DNA of 64,000 nucleotides, taken from NCBI GenBank assembly GCA_963742535.1, contig CAVUMC010000002.1, positions 1,798,001 through 1,862,000 of the forward strand, written 5' to 3'. The stretch comes from VRUE01 sp963742535. GTDB lineage: Bacteria > Actinomycetota > Thermoleophilia > Solirubrobacterales > 70-9. Position numbers and translations under genes: made by a program. The first letter of the stretch is position 1, and each line of letters opens with the position of its first letter. The notes below the pieces were generated by a model, which saw only the letters and a list, made by a program, of their open reading frames with translations, searched no databases and had not been told where the DNA came from. This document shows positions 1 through 8,071 of the stretch, one piece after another.

Positions 1-284
1 TCCCAGGGAATGCCCAGGACGTCGGTGAGGAAGCGCTCGATCATGCGGTGGCGGCGGACGATGTGGCTGGCGTGCTCGCGGCCGGAAGCGGTGAAGTCGA
101 GCGACTTGTCGGGTTTGCGCTCGACGTAGCCGTCGTCGGTGAGGCGGCCGATCATCTCGTGCACGGTCGGCGGCGAGAGCTGCATCGCGCGGGCGATGTT
201 GGCGCCGGTCATCGGCAGCCCGGCCTCCTCGAGCCAGAACATGATCTCCAGATACTCCTGCTCAGCGACGGTTGCCTCGGCCAT
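1..284 (-). CDS. DtxR/MntR-family metal-dependent transcriptional regulator (C-terminus beyond window)
   Basis: The 94 visible residues form the N-terminal winged-helix DNA-binding domain of the DtxR family: an EYLEIMFWLEE first helix, a helix-turn-helix around SPPTVHEMIGRL, a wing with DDGYVERKPD, then the RRHRMIERFL helix that begins dimerisation/metal binding. Family members repress metal-uptake or metal-stress genes when loaded with Fe(II) or Mn(II). The start is the ATG at 284. The gene follows the HAD phosphatase on the same strand after 10 bases and is probably co-transcribed with it. The C-terminal metal-binding residues lie outside the window, so metal specificity cannot be judged. 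Confidence 0.85.
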   Translation of the reverse strand, partial: MAEATVAEQEYLEIMFWLEEAGLPMTGANIARAMQLSPPTVHEMIGRLTDDGYVERKPDKSLDFTASGREHASHIVRRHRMIERFLTDVLGIPW

Positions 285-294
285 TGGCCCGATA

Positions 295-1110
295 CTAGCG
301 ACGCTCCATCAGCGTCGAGACGACTGCCTCGTAGAAGCCGTCGCCCATCGCGCCCTCGGTGACCGTGGCGTTGTCCCAGCTGCTCAGCTCGGCGCGCAGG
401 CCGGGGTCGCGCTCGGGCCCATTAGCGACGACGAAGAAGCGACCGACCGCGGCGGCGACCTCGAGATCCTCGACCGAGTCGCCGACGGCGATGCAGTCAG
501 CCGGGTCGTAGCCGCGGGCGCGCGCGTGGGCAGCGACACCGCCCGCCTTGCTGACCAGTTTGGGGACGAGGTGGTAGGCGTGGGTGGGGCCTTCGATCGC
601 GGGCATCTCGCGCCCGATCGCGCCATTGTCGAGCAGGCGCAGGTCATCGTGGCCCTCGGCCGCGAGCAACTCGTTGGCCTCGCTGATGTCGACCTTGCCG
701 CGGAAGAGGTGGGAGAGGACGCGGCCGTGGTGCCAGGGCGCGTGGTACTCGAGCCGACCCTCGTAGTGGCTGAAGAGCAGCTTGGGGATGCCGCGCTGCT
801 CGATCTTCTCGTAGACCGTTCCCACCTCGTCGGGGACGAGGTCGCCGGTGAGGAGCGTCGTCTCGCCCTCGATCGCGAAGGCACAGCCGGCCTCGTAGAT
901 GTAGGAGTTCTGGCCCATCAGGCGGGCCGCCTCGTGGACCTGCGGCTCGCGGCGGCCGGACATGATCACGACCTCGACCCCGGCCCGGTGGCAGGCCTCC
1001 AGCCCCCGCGCCTGGGCGAGTGAGAAGGAGCCCTCGGCGTCGCGGAAGAGTGAGCTGCCCTTGCCGAGCAAGGTGCCGTCGAGGTCGGTGTAGACGCATC
1101 GCAGTGCCAT
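295..1110 (-). CDS. HAD-superfamily (IIB) phosphatase, mannosyl-3-phosphoglycerate-phosphatase-like
   Basis: A 271-aa cytosolic HAD hydrolase. Motif I is DLDGTLL near residue 9 (Asp nucleophile and Asp acid), motif II is the Ser in IMSGRR, motif III a Lys near KLVSKAGG, and motif IV GDSVEDLEVA. The large cap inserted between motifs II and III fits subclass IIB (Cof, sucrose-phosphate or mannosyl-3-phosphoglycerate phosphatases). The substrate cannot be fixed from sequence; a sugar phosphate is most likely. I chose the ATG at 1110 because motif I then begins at the usual position; the open frame continues upstream without family features. It is divergent from folP with a 24-base gap and is followed by the DtxR-type regulator. 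Confidence 0.75.
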   Translation of the reverse strand: MALRCVYTDLDGTLLGKGSSLFRDAEGSFSLAQARGLEACHRAGVEVVIMSGRREPQVHEAARLMGQNSYIYEAGCAFAIEGETTLLTGDLVPDEVGTVYEKIEQRGIPKLLFSHYEGRLEYHAPWHHGRVLSHLFRGKVDISEANELLAAEGHDDLRLLDNGAIGREMPAIEGPTHAYHLVPKLVSKAGGVAAHARARGYDPADCIAVGDSVEDLEVAAAVGRFFVVANGPERDPGLRAELSSWDNATVTEGAMGDGFYEAVVSTLMERR

Positions 1111-1134
1111 CGGCGCGGTCGCTACGGTAGCCGG

Positions 1135-2028
1135 ATGAGCTGGCGCCTCGCCGACCGCACCCTCGATCTCGCCCAGCCGATCGCCGCCGGGATCGTCAAC
1201 GTCACCACCGACTCGATGTTCGAGGGGGCGCGCAGCGGCACGCCCGAGCAGGCGATCGCCGACGGCCGGGCGCTGGCCGAGGCGGGCTTCGAGATGATCG
1301 ACGTCGGCGCGGTGGCAGCGAAAGCGGGGCCGCCCGTGCCGGCCGAGGTCGAGGCGGCGGCGCTGGTGCCGGCGATCGAAGGGTTGGCGGCGACCGGGCT
1401 GCCAGTCACCGCTGACACCTTCTCGGTCGAGGTGGCGCGGGCGGCGCTCGAGGCGGGCGCTGCCGCCGTCAACGACATCTCCGGCGGCTCGGATGAGCTG
1501 TTTGAGCTGGTCGCCGAGAGCGGCTGCGGCTACGTCCTGATGCACATCGAGGGACCGCCGCGGGTCGACCGCGAGGCGCCGGACTTCGGCGACGTGGTCG
1601 AGTACCTGCTCTCCTGGTTCGGGGGGCGAGTCGAGCGGGCGCGGGAGCTTGGCGTCGCCATGGAGCAGATCGCGATCGACCCCGGACTCGACTTCGACCT
1701 CAACACCGCTCAGAACCTGGAGATCCTGCGCCGACTGCCCGAGCTGCGGGCGCTCGGCTTGCCGCTCTACATCTCGCTCTCGCGCAAGGACTTCATCGGC
1801 GCCGTGCTCGCCGGCTCCTGGGAGGAGCGCCTGCCGCCGGCCGAACGCGAGTGGGGCACGGTGGCAGCGGTGGCCCTAGCGGTCCGCGCCGGCGCCGACA
1901 TCCTCCGCATCCACGACCCCAGCTCCCTCCAGGCGATGCGCGTTGCTGGCGCGATTCGCGGGTCGCCAGGCAAGGACGCAGGGAGCCCGAATAGCAGCGC
2001 TATTCGGGCGACTGAGGACGCCGCATGA
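1135..2028 (+). CDS. folP: Dihydropteroate synthase
   Basis: A 297-aa TIM-barrel enzyme that condenses p-aminobenzoate with hydroxymethyl-dihydropterin diphosphate in folate synthesis. Visible family motifs in order: GIVNVTTDS (usual GILNVTPDS), DVGA, NDISGG, DPGLDF, the SLSRKDFIG pABA/phosphate-binding loop, and RIHD near the C-terminus. The family normally ends shortly after the last motif. Here about 25 extra residues rich in Gly, Ser and Ala follow, and they are encoded by a palindromic stretch (see the inverted repeat at 1946-2047). The TGA overlaps the ATG of the helicase gene by 4 bases, so translation is probably coupled. Some substitutions in the first motif leave room for a folP paralogue of divergent role. 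Confidence 0.85.
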   Translation: MSWRLADRTLDLAQPIAAGIVNVTTDSMFEGARSGTPEQAIADGRALAEAGFEMIDVGAVAAKAGPPVPAEVEAAALVPAIEGLAATGLPVTADTFSVEVARAALEAGAAAVNDISGGSDELFELVAESGCGYVLMHIEGPPRVDREAPDFGDVVEYLLSWFGGRVERARELGVAMEQIAIDPGLDFDLNTAQNLEILRRLPELRALGLPLYISLSRKDFIGAVLAGSWEERLPPAEREWGTVAAVALAVRAGADILRIHDPSSLQAMRVAGAIRGSPGKDAGSPNSSAIRATEDAA

Positions 2029-2047
2029 CGACCCGCGAATCCGCCAG
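1946..2047. repeat. Nested palindrome at the folP/helicase junction
   Basis: The arm at 1946-1965 is the reverse complement of 2029-2047, apart from one bulged C at 1952: 19 base pairs. Inside it sits a second perfect 11-bp hairpin, 1985-1995 with 1999-2009, and a 3-base loop. A further 8-bp hairpin, 2041-2048 with 2051-2058, would compete with the outer right arm. The helicase start codon (2025) lies inside the big loop. There is no U-tract, so this is not a classical terminator. It may control translation of the helicase gene or be a palindromic repeat element that extended the folP reading frame. Confidence 0.6.
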
Positions 2048-4310
2048 CCTGCTGGCGGAGCCGTGGTCGATTGCGCTTGATCCAGCGCGGCGAGACGGGC
2101 GTGTTGTCGCCGAGTCGAGTGAGGAGGAGCGCGAGTCGAAGCTGGTGGCACTGCCGAGCTCGCTCGATTCCAACCTGGTCGAGCGCCTGCGTGCCGTCGG
2201 GGTCAAACGCCTCTACTCGCACCAGCGTGCTGCGCTGGAGACCGCCGCCTCCTCGAACCTGATCGTCACCAGCGGCACCGCCTCGGGTAAGAGCCTCGCC
2301 TTCAACCTGCCGGTGCTCGATGGGATCGCCGCCGACGCCAAGCGCCGGGCGCTCTACCTCTATCCGACCAAGGCGCTGGCCCAGGACCAGGCACGCTCGC
2401 TGGCGGCGCTGCGCCCGCCCAACCTGCGCGAGGCGATCTACGACGGCGACACGCCGAAGGAAGAGCGGCCGGCGATCCGGCGGCGCAGCAACCTCGTCCT
2501 CACCAACCCGGACATGCTGCACGTCGGCATCCTGCCCCACCACAAGAACTGGGGCGACTTCCTCGCCAACCTCGAGTGGGTGGTGGTCGACGAGGCGCAC
2601 ACCTACCGCGGCGTCTTCGGCTCCCACGTCGCCAACGTGCTGCGGCGGCTGCGGCGGGTCTGCCGTTACTACGGGGGCGAGCCGCGCTTCCTGCTCGCCT
2701 CGGCGACGATCGCCAACCCGGTCGGCCTCGCCGAGGAGCTGGTTGGCACGCCCTTCGAGCTGATCGACGACGACGGGGCCCCGCGTAGCGGCCGCGAGAT
2801 CGCGATGTGGAACCCGCCGCTGATCGACAAGGCGACCGGGACTCGCCGCTCGCCGCTGGGCGAGGCGGCGGACCTGCTCGCCGAGCTGGTCGCCCACGGC
2901 GTGCGCACGATCTGTTTCCTCAAGAGCCGGCGTGGGATCGAGCTGATCCAGCGCTTCGCCCGCGAATCGCTGGAGGCGCGCGGTAAACCGGAGCTGGCGG
3001 CGCGGATCGCCCCCTACCGCGGTGGTTACACGCCGCAGCAGCGGCGCGAGATCGAGCAGCGGCTCACCAGCGGCGAGCTGCTCGCGGTGGTCGCCACCGA
3101 CGCGCTCGAGCTCGGCATCGACATCGGTGAGCTCGACGCGGCGATCTGCGTCACCTTCCCCGGCACCGTCGCCAGCCTGCGCCAGATGTGGGGGCGGGCG
3201 GGACGCCGCCGCCGCGGGCTGGCGGTCTACGTCGCTGGCCAGGATGCGCTCGACCAATTCTTTTGCCGTCACCCGGAGGAGTTCATCGGGCGGCCGGTCG
3301 AGGCGGCGATCCTCGACCACGAGAACGAGCAGATTGCCTCGCGGCACATGGTCGCCGCCGCCTTCGAGCTGCCGCTGAGCGCGAACGATGCCGAGGTCTA
3401 CGGGCCGGGTTGGAAAGAGCGTGCCGAGCGGCTTGTATCCGCAGGCGAGCTGCGCGAAGCCGGGGGTCGGGTGATGCCGCGCAGCAGCGAGTTCGTCGCC
3501 GCCAAGGTGCCGCTGCGCTCAGCCTCGACTGACTCGGTCGCGGTGATCGAGCGCGAGTCGGGGGAGATGCTGGGCCTGGTCGAGTCCGAGCGTGCCTTCA
3601 CCACGATCCATCCCGGCGCGATCTACCTCCACCTCGGCCGCTCCTACGAGGTCGAGCAGCTCGACATCCGCGGGCGACGGGCGATCGTCTCCCGCTTCGA
3701 CGGCGACTGGTACACGCGGCCGAAGAAGGAGACCGAGATCTACATCGAGCGGGTGCGCGAGCAGCGCTCGACCAGCGGAGTAGAGCTGCACTTCGGTGAG
3801 GTCTCGGTGACCGAGCAGGTGATTGCCTACCAGCGGGTCTCGATCGCCGAGCAGGAGCCCTTCGACATCGTCGCCCTCGAGCTGCCCGAGCAGCAGTTCG
3901 CCACCCAGGCGCTCTGGTACGTGCTGCCGGAGCGGCTCAGCGGAGCGCTGCCGACCGAGGTCCTGCTCGGCTCCCTGCACGCGACCGAGCACGGCCAGAT
4001 CGCGGTGCTGCCGCTGATCGCGATGTGCGACCGCTGGGACATCGGCGGCCTCTCGACCAACATCCACTTCCAAACCGGCCGCTCGACGATCTTCATCTAC
4101 GACGGCCACCCCGGCGGGGTCGGGATCACGCTGCGCGGCTACGAGCAGTTCGAGCGGCTACTTGGCGACGCCGCGAGGCTGATCGCCGAGTGTCCCTGTG
4201 AGAGCGGTTGCCCGTCGTGCGTGCAGAGCCCCAAGTGCGGCAACCTCAACGAACCGCTGCACAAGGAGGGGGCGCTGGAGTTGATGCGGCAGATGAGGGG
4301 GGCACAGTGA
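2025..4310 (+). CDS. DEAD/DEAH-box helicase with C-terminal DUF1998 zinc-binding domain (MrfA/Hrq1-like)
   Basis: A 761-aa superfamily 2 helicase. Motif I is TSGTASGKS (near residue 83), motif II VVDEAHTYRG, motif III SATIANP, and the C-terminal RecA lobe has ATDALELGIDIG and QMWGRAGRR (motif VI). The last 60 residues hold the four-Cys cluster CPCESGCPSC with a further Cys in PKCGN, typical of DUF1998 proteins such as Bacillus MrfA (mitomycin repair) and yeast Hrq1. A role in unwinding DNA during crosslink or bulky-lesion repair is inferred from family. It overlaps folP by 4 bases and the next gene's GTG by 4 bases. Domain order and length match the family. Confidence 0.85.
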   Translation: MTTRESASLLAEPWSIALDPARRDGRVVAESSEEERESKLVALPSSLDSNLVERLRAVGVKRLYSHQRAALETAASSNLIVTSGTASGKSLAFNLPVLDGIAADAKRRALYLYPTKALAQDQARSLAALRPPNLREAIYDGDTPKEERPAIRRRSNLVLTNPDMLHVGILPHHKNWGDFLANLEWVVVDEAHTYRGVFGSHVANVLRRLRRVCRYYGGEPRFLLASATIANPVGLAEELVGTPFELIDDDGAPRSGREIAMWNPPLIDKATGTRRSPLGEAADLLAELVAHGVRTICFLKSRRGIELIQRFARESLEARGKPELAARIAPYRGGYTPQQRREIEQRLTSGELLAVVATDALELGIDIGELDAAICVTFPGTVASLRQMWGRAGRRRRGLAVYVAGQDALDQFFCRHPEEFIGRPVEAAILDHENEQIASRHMVAAAFELPLSANDAEVYGPGWKERAERLVSAGELREAGGRVMPRSSEFVAAKVPLRSASTDSVAVIERESGEMLGLVESERAFTTIHPGAIYLHLGRSYEVEQLDIRGRRAIVSRFDGDWYTRPKKETEIYIERVREQRSTSGVELHFGEVSVTEQVIAYQRVSIAEQEPFDIVALELPEQQFATQALWYVLPERLSGALPTEVLLGSLHATEHGQIAVLPLIAMCDRWDIGGLSTNIHFQTGRSTIFIYDGHPGGVGITLRGYEQFERLLGDAARLIAECPCESGCPSCVQSPKCGNLNEPLHKEGALELMRQMRGAQ

Positions 4311-4861
4311 CGGGAGGGAGTGGGCCTCACCGTCACGAACAGCAGGGAGGTTCCGGTGAGGCCCACTCCCTCCCGTCCGAGCGCGCGCGTCAAGTGGCTG
4401 TCATCGGAGCCAGCGGCGTGGAGCTTGGTTCCGAGACAGGCCGCTTGGCAGAGGAGGCCGGGCGGTTGCTGGCCGAGGCGGGGGTAACGGTGGTTTGCGG
4501 CGGGATGCGTGGAGTGATGGAGGCGGCTTGTCGCGGTGCGAGCGAGGCTGGTGGGGAGGCGATTGGGATCGTGCCTGGGCACGACGTCGGCGAAGCGAAT
4601 CCGTTTTGCACGCACGTCGTCGCTACCGGGATCGGCCATGCGCGGAACCTGGCGGTTGTCTCCTCGGGCCGGGCCGTGATCGCGATCGGTGGTGAGTGGG
4701 GGACGCTCTCGGAGATCGGATTCGCCCGGGCGATCGGCCGCACCGTGGTCGCCCTGCGCAGCTGGACGCTTAGCGGGCAGGAGCAGATGGTGGGTGCGCC
4801 CGGAGTGGTGCTCGCCGATTCGGCCGCTGAGGCGGTCGAGATGGCGCTCGCGGCGCTTTAG
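4307..4861 (+). CDS. LOG-like / TIGR00725-type nucleotide-binding protein
   Basis: A Rossmann-fold protein with an AVIGAS start of strand 1, GGMRGVMEAA, GHARNLAVV and the IGGEWGTLSE loop, a variant of the PGGxGTxxE motif of lysine-decarboxylase-like (LOG) proteins. This subgroup includes molybdenum-cofactor-carrier-like proteins and is smaller than cytokinin-activating LOG. The GTG at 4307 overlaps the helicase stop, but the first 29 codons would be made of the palindrome at 4311-4375 and have no family counterpart. A GTG at 4394, directly before the first beta strand, gives a typical 155-aa protein and may be the true start. Function is unknown. Confidence 0.7.
   Translation: MTGGSGPHRHEQQGGSGEAHSLPSERARQVAVIGASGVELGSETGRLAEEAGRLLAEAGVTVVCGGMRGVMEAACRGASEAGGEAIGIVPGHDVGEANPFCTHVVATGIGHARNLAVVSSGRAVIAIGGEWGTLSEIGFARAIGRTVVALRSWTLSGQEQMVGAPGVVLADSAAEAVEMALAAL
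4311..4375. repeat. Perfect 21-bp inverted repeat
   Basis: Bases 4311-4331 and 4355-4375 are exact reverse complements, separated by 23 bases. The hairpin lies directly after the helicase stop codon and before the second plausible GTG start (4394) of the LOG-like gene. No run of T follows it. It could be an attenuator or mRNA-stability hairpin between the coupled genes, or a palindromic repeat inserted there. Confidence 0.7.
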
Positions 4862-4894
4862 CGGCGGGGCCAAAGGCTGCGGCTACTCTGGCTC

Positions 4895-4921
4895 GCATCA
4901 AAACCTGATCGATTTTGATGC
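4895..4921. terminator. Hairpin between convergent genes (possible bidirectional terminator)
   Basis: A perfect 9-bp inverted repeat, 4895-4903 with 4913-4921 and a 9-base loop, lies in the 103-base gap between the converging LOG-like and GH15-like genes. The stem ends in AAAA/TTTT, but no long U-tract follows on either strand, so efficiency is uncertain. Confidence 0.45.
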
Positions 4922-4964
4922 CTATAGGGGTGTCAACCGATCAGAAGAGCCGAAGACGCAACGC

Positions 4965-6044
4965 TCACGGCCAGAGCTGGCGCAAAGCGAGGATCGCGAA
5001 GGCATGGGACCAGCCCAGCGGCGTGGTCGAAGTGGGGGCGCCTGTAAGAGCATCAACCCGCTCGGGCAGTAGGCCGGTTGGCGTCGTATCACGGCGGAGC
5101 TCGGCCATCAGGTGAAGGGCAGCACCGCGCTCGCCCAGCGCGGCGAGGCTCCACGCGGTCCAGGCCGTAGGTGCGGTCCAGGGGTCGTCCCCGCCGCCCC
5201 AGTCTTGGGAAGGGACGACGCCGAAGCGCCCGCTCTTGGCGGCGAGGCGAAGGAGCGAGCGTTGAGCACTTGGGTAGAGAGGTCGTAGCCCGAAAGGGCG
5301 TACCGCCCAGGCGATGGCTGAATCAATTCCTGAGTCGGGGTCGTCTCGCTCGCGGGCAAACGTTCCTTGGGGTCCGGAGAACTCCCGTTGGATCAGAGTC
5401 GTCTGTCCCGAGGCAATTGCGTTGCCAATGTAATCGTCGGCCTCACCCTCTTGGTAATCGGCGTGGTCTTCCCAGGGCAGCGATGGAAGTTGAGCGCGGA
5501 GGTCCGCTGCCCGCGCCGCTGCGGTGACCCAACCTGCCGCGTCGCCCTGCGCCGCGCGGCCGTCGACGGGTGAGCCGTCGGGGTGGAAGCGCGCTGCCGC
5601 GGTCAGGTCGAGGCCGAGCAGGAAGCGGGTGATGCGGCGGGCCTCGCCCCGGTACCCCGCTGCGGCGAACGCGATTGCCGCTGTTCCCGCGTCGCGCGGC
5701 CAGACGTAGGCCCAACCTTCTCGCGCCCCGGCGATGACCGCGCCGTTGGGCTCTGTGAGTCCGCGCAGGACGAGCAGCGAACGCCCATACATCCGCCGCG
5801 CCCACGGTGGCGCACCGGCTCCGAGCGGCCGCGCCTTCGCCAGCCAGCGCGGCCAGGCTTGGATCGCGCCCGGCTCACCCAGCGATCGCACGCTGATCTC
5901 CCGCGTGGTCCCGTAGCGATTGACCGTGCGCAGCTCGTTGCTCTCGAGCAGGTAGTGGTGTCGCACGGAATCGACGTGCGAGCCCCCGGACACGAGGATC
6001 ACGCCGACGGCGAGCAACGCCACCAGCGCCAGCGCGGTTCGCAT
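4965..6044 (-). CDS. Secreted GH15 (glucoamylase)-like protein
   Basis: A 359-aa protein with an N-terminal signal peptide or anchor (hydrophobic residues 3-20). The mature part resembles the (alpha/alpha)6 barrel of glycoside hydrolase family 15: GWAYVWPRDA (the W-R-D substrate loop), DDYIGNAIASGQ, and near the C-terminus GLLPERVDALTG followed by LGWSHAFAILAL, where the Glu fits the catalytic-base position. It is shorter than full-length glucoamylases and lacks their N-terminal beta domain. Hydrolysis of a glucan or surface glycan is inferred. Start codons of this gene and of the divergent MFS gene are only 11 bases apart. Confidence 0.7.
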   Translation of the reverse strand: MRTALALVALLAVGVILVSGGSHVDSVRHHYLLESNELRTVNRYGTTREISVRSLGEPGAIQAWPRWLAKARPLGAGAPPWARRMYGRSLLVLRGLTEPNGAVIAGAREGWAYVWPRDAGTAAIAFAAAGYRGEARRITRFLLGLDLTAAARFHPDGSPVDGRAAQGDAAGWVTAAARAADLRAQLPSLPWEDHADYQEGEADDYIGNAIASGQTTLIQREFSGPQGTFARERDDPDSGIDSAIAWAVRPFGLRPLYPSAQRSLLRLAAKSGRFGVVPSQDWGGGDDPWTAPTAWTAWSLAALGERGAALHLMAELRRDTTPTGLLPERVDALTGAPTSTTPLGWSHAFAILALRQLWP

Positions 6045-6055
6045 ACTGTGCGAGC

Positions 6056-7246
6056 GTGACAGACGGGGAGCATCGCGGCTGGCCGGTGGTTGCCGCCTTC
6101 TCCGCGGTCTGCGCGGGCACGCAACTGCTCTGGCTCACCTACGCGCCGATCGACACCGGCAGCGCCCACTACTACGGGGTCTCCTCGGGAGCGATCGGTT
6201 GGCTCGCCAACATCTTTCCGCTTCTCTACGTCGTCCTGGCGATCCCCGCCGGGCGCCTGCTCGACAGTCACTTCAGGCCTGTGCTGGCTGGGGCGGGGAT
6301 GCTGATGGCCGCCGGCGGCCTGGTTCGCCTCGGCGGTCAGGCCTTCGCCTGGGCGATGGCCGGGCAGCTGATGATCGCCGTCGCCCAGCCGTTCGTGCTC
6401 AGCGCGATGGGCAAGCTGGCGGGGGAGTACCTGCCGGTCGAGCAGCGCGCGGCGGGCATCGCCGTCGCCTCGACCGCCAGTTTCGCCGGCATGCTCTTCG
6501 CTCTCCTGCTCGGCCCGGCCGTCGGCGGCCACGGCCACGTCGAGCGGCTGCTCGTGGTCGAGGCGGCGCTGGGAGTGCCCGCCGCGCTCGCGCTCGCCTG
6601 GGCGCTGCGCCGACCCGGTCCGGCAGGGGACGATGAGGAGAGCGCAGCGATCGAGGGTGGGGTGGTGAGGAGGCTTTGGGCCCTGCCGGAGATGCGGACG
6701 ATGTGCGGCCTGGTCTTTGTCGGCTTCGGTGTCTTCGTCGCCCTGACCACCTGGCTGCAGACGCTGCTGCACCCCGACGGCGTCTCCGAACAGGCGGCCG
6801 GGGCGCTGCTGGTCGGAATGCTCGTCGCCGGCATGATCGGCAGCGCCGTGTTTCCTCCGCTGCTCGCCCGCCGCGGCGCCGAGCCGGCCTTCATGCGCAC
6901 CGCGATCTTCGTCAGCGCCGCGGGCTGTGTCGCCCTCGCGGCGATCGACGCGATGGGCGCCCGCGCCGCCGTGCTCGCGGCGATGGGCTTCGTGCTCCTG
7001 CCGGCGCTGCCGGTGATCATCGCCCTGGCCGAGCGCCTAGCGGGGCGCGCCGCGGGAACCGCCGGCGCGATCGTCTGGATGGCGGGCAACCTCGGCGGCC
7101 TGGTCGTCGCCCTGATCGTCCAGGCCCTGGTGCACCACCAGACCGCCGCCTTCCTGATGATGGCGGTCGTGATGCTCGCCGGCCTGCCCTTCGCCATTCG
7201 CTTCCCGTCGACCGCGAGCATCCGCGCCGCAGGTTCTCAGTCCTGA
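6056..7246 (+). CDS. Major facilitator superfamily transporter
   Basis: A 396-aa integral membrane protein with about 12 hydrophobic segments and a central charged loop (around residues 185-200). After TM2 it has the MFS motif A-like GRLLDSHFR, and it has the small-residue-rich helices of the family. The first half most resembles MFS members such as the FLVCR-like group, but the substrate is unknown. It starts at a GTG (6056); the promoter and ribosome-binding site must lie in or beside the 5' end of the divergent GH15-like gene. The tRNA-Phe gene follows 76 bases downstream. Confidence 0.8.
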   Translation: MTDGEHRGWPVVAAFSAVCAGTQLLWLTYAPIDTGSAHYYGVSSGAIGWLANIFPLLYVVLAIPAGRLLDSHFRPVLAGAGMLMAAGGLVRLGGQAFAWAMAGQLMIAVAQPFVLSAMGKLAGEYLPVEQRAAGIAVASTASFAGMLFALLLGPAVGGHGHVERLLVVEAALGVPAALALAWALRRPGPAGDDEESAAIEGGVVRRLWALPEMRTMCGLVFVGFGVFVALTTWLQTLLHPDGVSEQAAGALLVGMLVAGMIGSAVFPPLLARRGAEPAFMRTAIFVSAAGCVALAAIDAMGARAAVLAAMGFVLLPALPVIIALAERLAGRAAGTAGAIVWMAGNLGGLVVALIVQALVHHQTAAFLMMAVVMLAGLPFAIRFPSTASIRAAGSQS

Positions 7247-7322
7247 CCTGTATCGCTCGCGTCACTGCGCCGGGACGCTGAAGCGCCGCTGGCACGTCCG
7301 CCGATACCATCCCTCCACCTCT

Positions 7323-7395
7323 GGCGAGGTAGCTCAGTTGGTAGAGCACACGACTGAAAATCGTGGTGTCGTGGGTTCGATTCCCACCCTCGCCA
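7323..7395 (+). tRNA. tRNA-Phe (GAA)
   Basis: A complete 73-base cloverleaf: acceptor stem 7323-7329 with 7388-7394, D arm 7332-7347, anticodon stem 7349-7353 with 7361-7365, anticodon GAA at 7356-7358, T arm with GTTCGATT, discriminator A at 7395. CCA is not encoded. The 3' part from 7354 is repeated exactly at 16279-16322, so this gene is the integration site of the element that follows. The 3' end here was therefore probably supplied by the incoming element. Confidence 0.97.
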
Positions 7396-7397
7396 TC
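7354..7397 (+). repeat. attL: 44-bp direct repeat inside tRNA-Phe
   Basis: Bases 7354-7397 match 16279-16322 without a mismatch; the bases immediately outside differ on both sides. The repeat covers the anticodon loop, the variable region, the T arm and the acceptor 3' strand of tRNA-Phe, the usual target segment for tyrosine integrases. Confidence 0.93.
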
Positions 7398-7417
7398 CCA
7401 TAGCAATGCAGGATCGC

Positions 7418-7437
7418 GGCTCTCCGAAAGGGGAGCC
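7418..7437 (+). terminator. GAAA-tetraloop hairpin after tRNA-Phe
   Basis: An 8-bp stem (7418-7425 with 7430-7437, one G-U pair) closed by a GAAA tetraloop, 23 bases after the tRNA. No T-tract follows. It may end or process the tRNA transcript, and it belongs to the inserted element, not to the original chromosome. Confidence 0.35.
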
Positions 7438-7446
7438 CCAGCCGTA

Positions 7447-7467
7447 TTGGGCAACTGATTGGGCAAC
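7447..7467 (+). promoter_or_regulatory. Paired TGGGCAAC repeats (candidate integrase arm sites, left)
   Basis: TTGGGCAAC occurs at 7447-7455 and 7459-7467, 12 bases apart, about 50 bases inside attL. The core TGGGCAAC recurs as a second pair inside attR (16151-16158 and 16162-16169). Short direct repeats near both ends are what arm-type binding sites of a tyrosine integrase look like. The function is inferred. Confidence 0.5.
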
Positions 7468-7576
7468 AGGGCAAGCGGCAGATCGGCGCGTACCCAAGAG
7501 AGCGCTTCCGAGTAGTCTGACCAACTTGTGAAATCTCCTATGGAGATATATCGCTCCAGCGCCGACGATCTCCGCC

Positions 7577-7774
7577 GTGTGTGGCGACCTTGGGAGGAAC
7601 CTCCGGCGTGCCCGGCTGGATAGCAAAATGACGCAGGAGGAAGTTGCCGAGCGCAGCGGCGTTCACGCGACCGAGGTAAGCCGGATCGAGAGCGGCAAGC
7701 GCGACCCGCAGGTCTCGACGGTGCAGAGGCTTGCCGATGCCGTCGGCGTCAGCGCGAGCGATCTTCTTCGCTGA
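7577..7774 (+). CDS. XRE-family helix-turn-helix regulator
   Basis: A 65-aa protein that is almost entirely one HTH_3 (Cro/C1-type) domain: RRARLDSKMTQEEVAERSGV, then the recognition helix around TEVSRIESGKRDP, and ADAVGVSASDLL as the closing helices. Such single-domain proteins control maintenance or excision of mobile elements. The start is a GTG at 7577 with no clear Shine-Dalgarno sequence; no in-frame alternative is better. It is the first gene inside the element after attL and the likely candidate for its master repressor. Confidence 0.85.
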   Translation: MCGDLGRNLRRARLDSKMTQEEVAERSGVHATEVSRIESGKRDPQVSTVQRLADAVGVSASDLLR

Positions 7775-8071
7775 GCAGTAGGCCGACCTCCCTGCCTATG
7801 CCAGCGGCCGGAGGCCGGCCCTTCGTTGCGACGCGCCTACTTCGTCTTAAAGACCTGCAAAAGCGGCGCGACCCGACTGACGGGCACGATCTTCATCCTT
7901 GCTCACCCCCTCCCGCTCGTCAGCGCCCGGCTCTTGCCGGGGCGGGAGAGAGGGAGGGTAAGGAAATTCTTAGCGCTGGCCGACTGCTTAGCGCTCAGAA
8001 TACCGATGCACAGGGGAACTCCATATGCTCAGAGATCCTCGAAAAGACTTGCTGGACCTGACTGGAGAGGG
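7775..8071. other. Intergenic stretch, no confident gene
   Basis: 297 bases between the XRE gene and the winged-helix gene. An open frame continuous with the downstream gene runs back to 7826, but its translation is arginine-rich and shows no family features. The only structure I see is a short GC-rich palindrome near 7806-7821. The Shine-Dalgarno GGAGAGG at 8064-8070 serves the next gene. Confidence 0.5.

Noticed and set aside
1767..3347. A 526-codon minus-strand open frame opposite folP and the helicase
   Set aside because: Antisense shadow; both genes on the plus strand have full sets of family motifs.
7237..7626. A minus-strand open frame across the tRNA-Phe gene and attL
   Set aside because: It covers the tRNA and the integration site, has no Shine-Dalgarno sequence and no recognisable fold.
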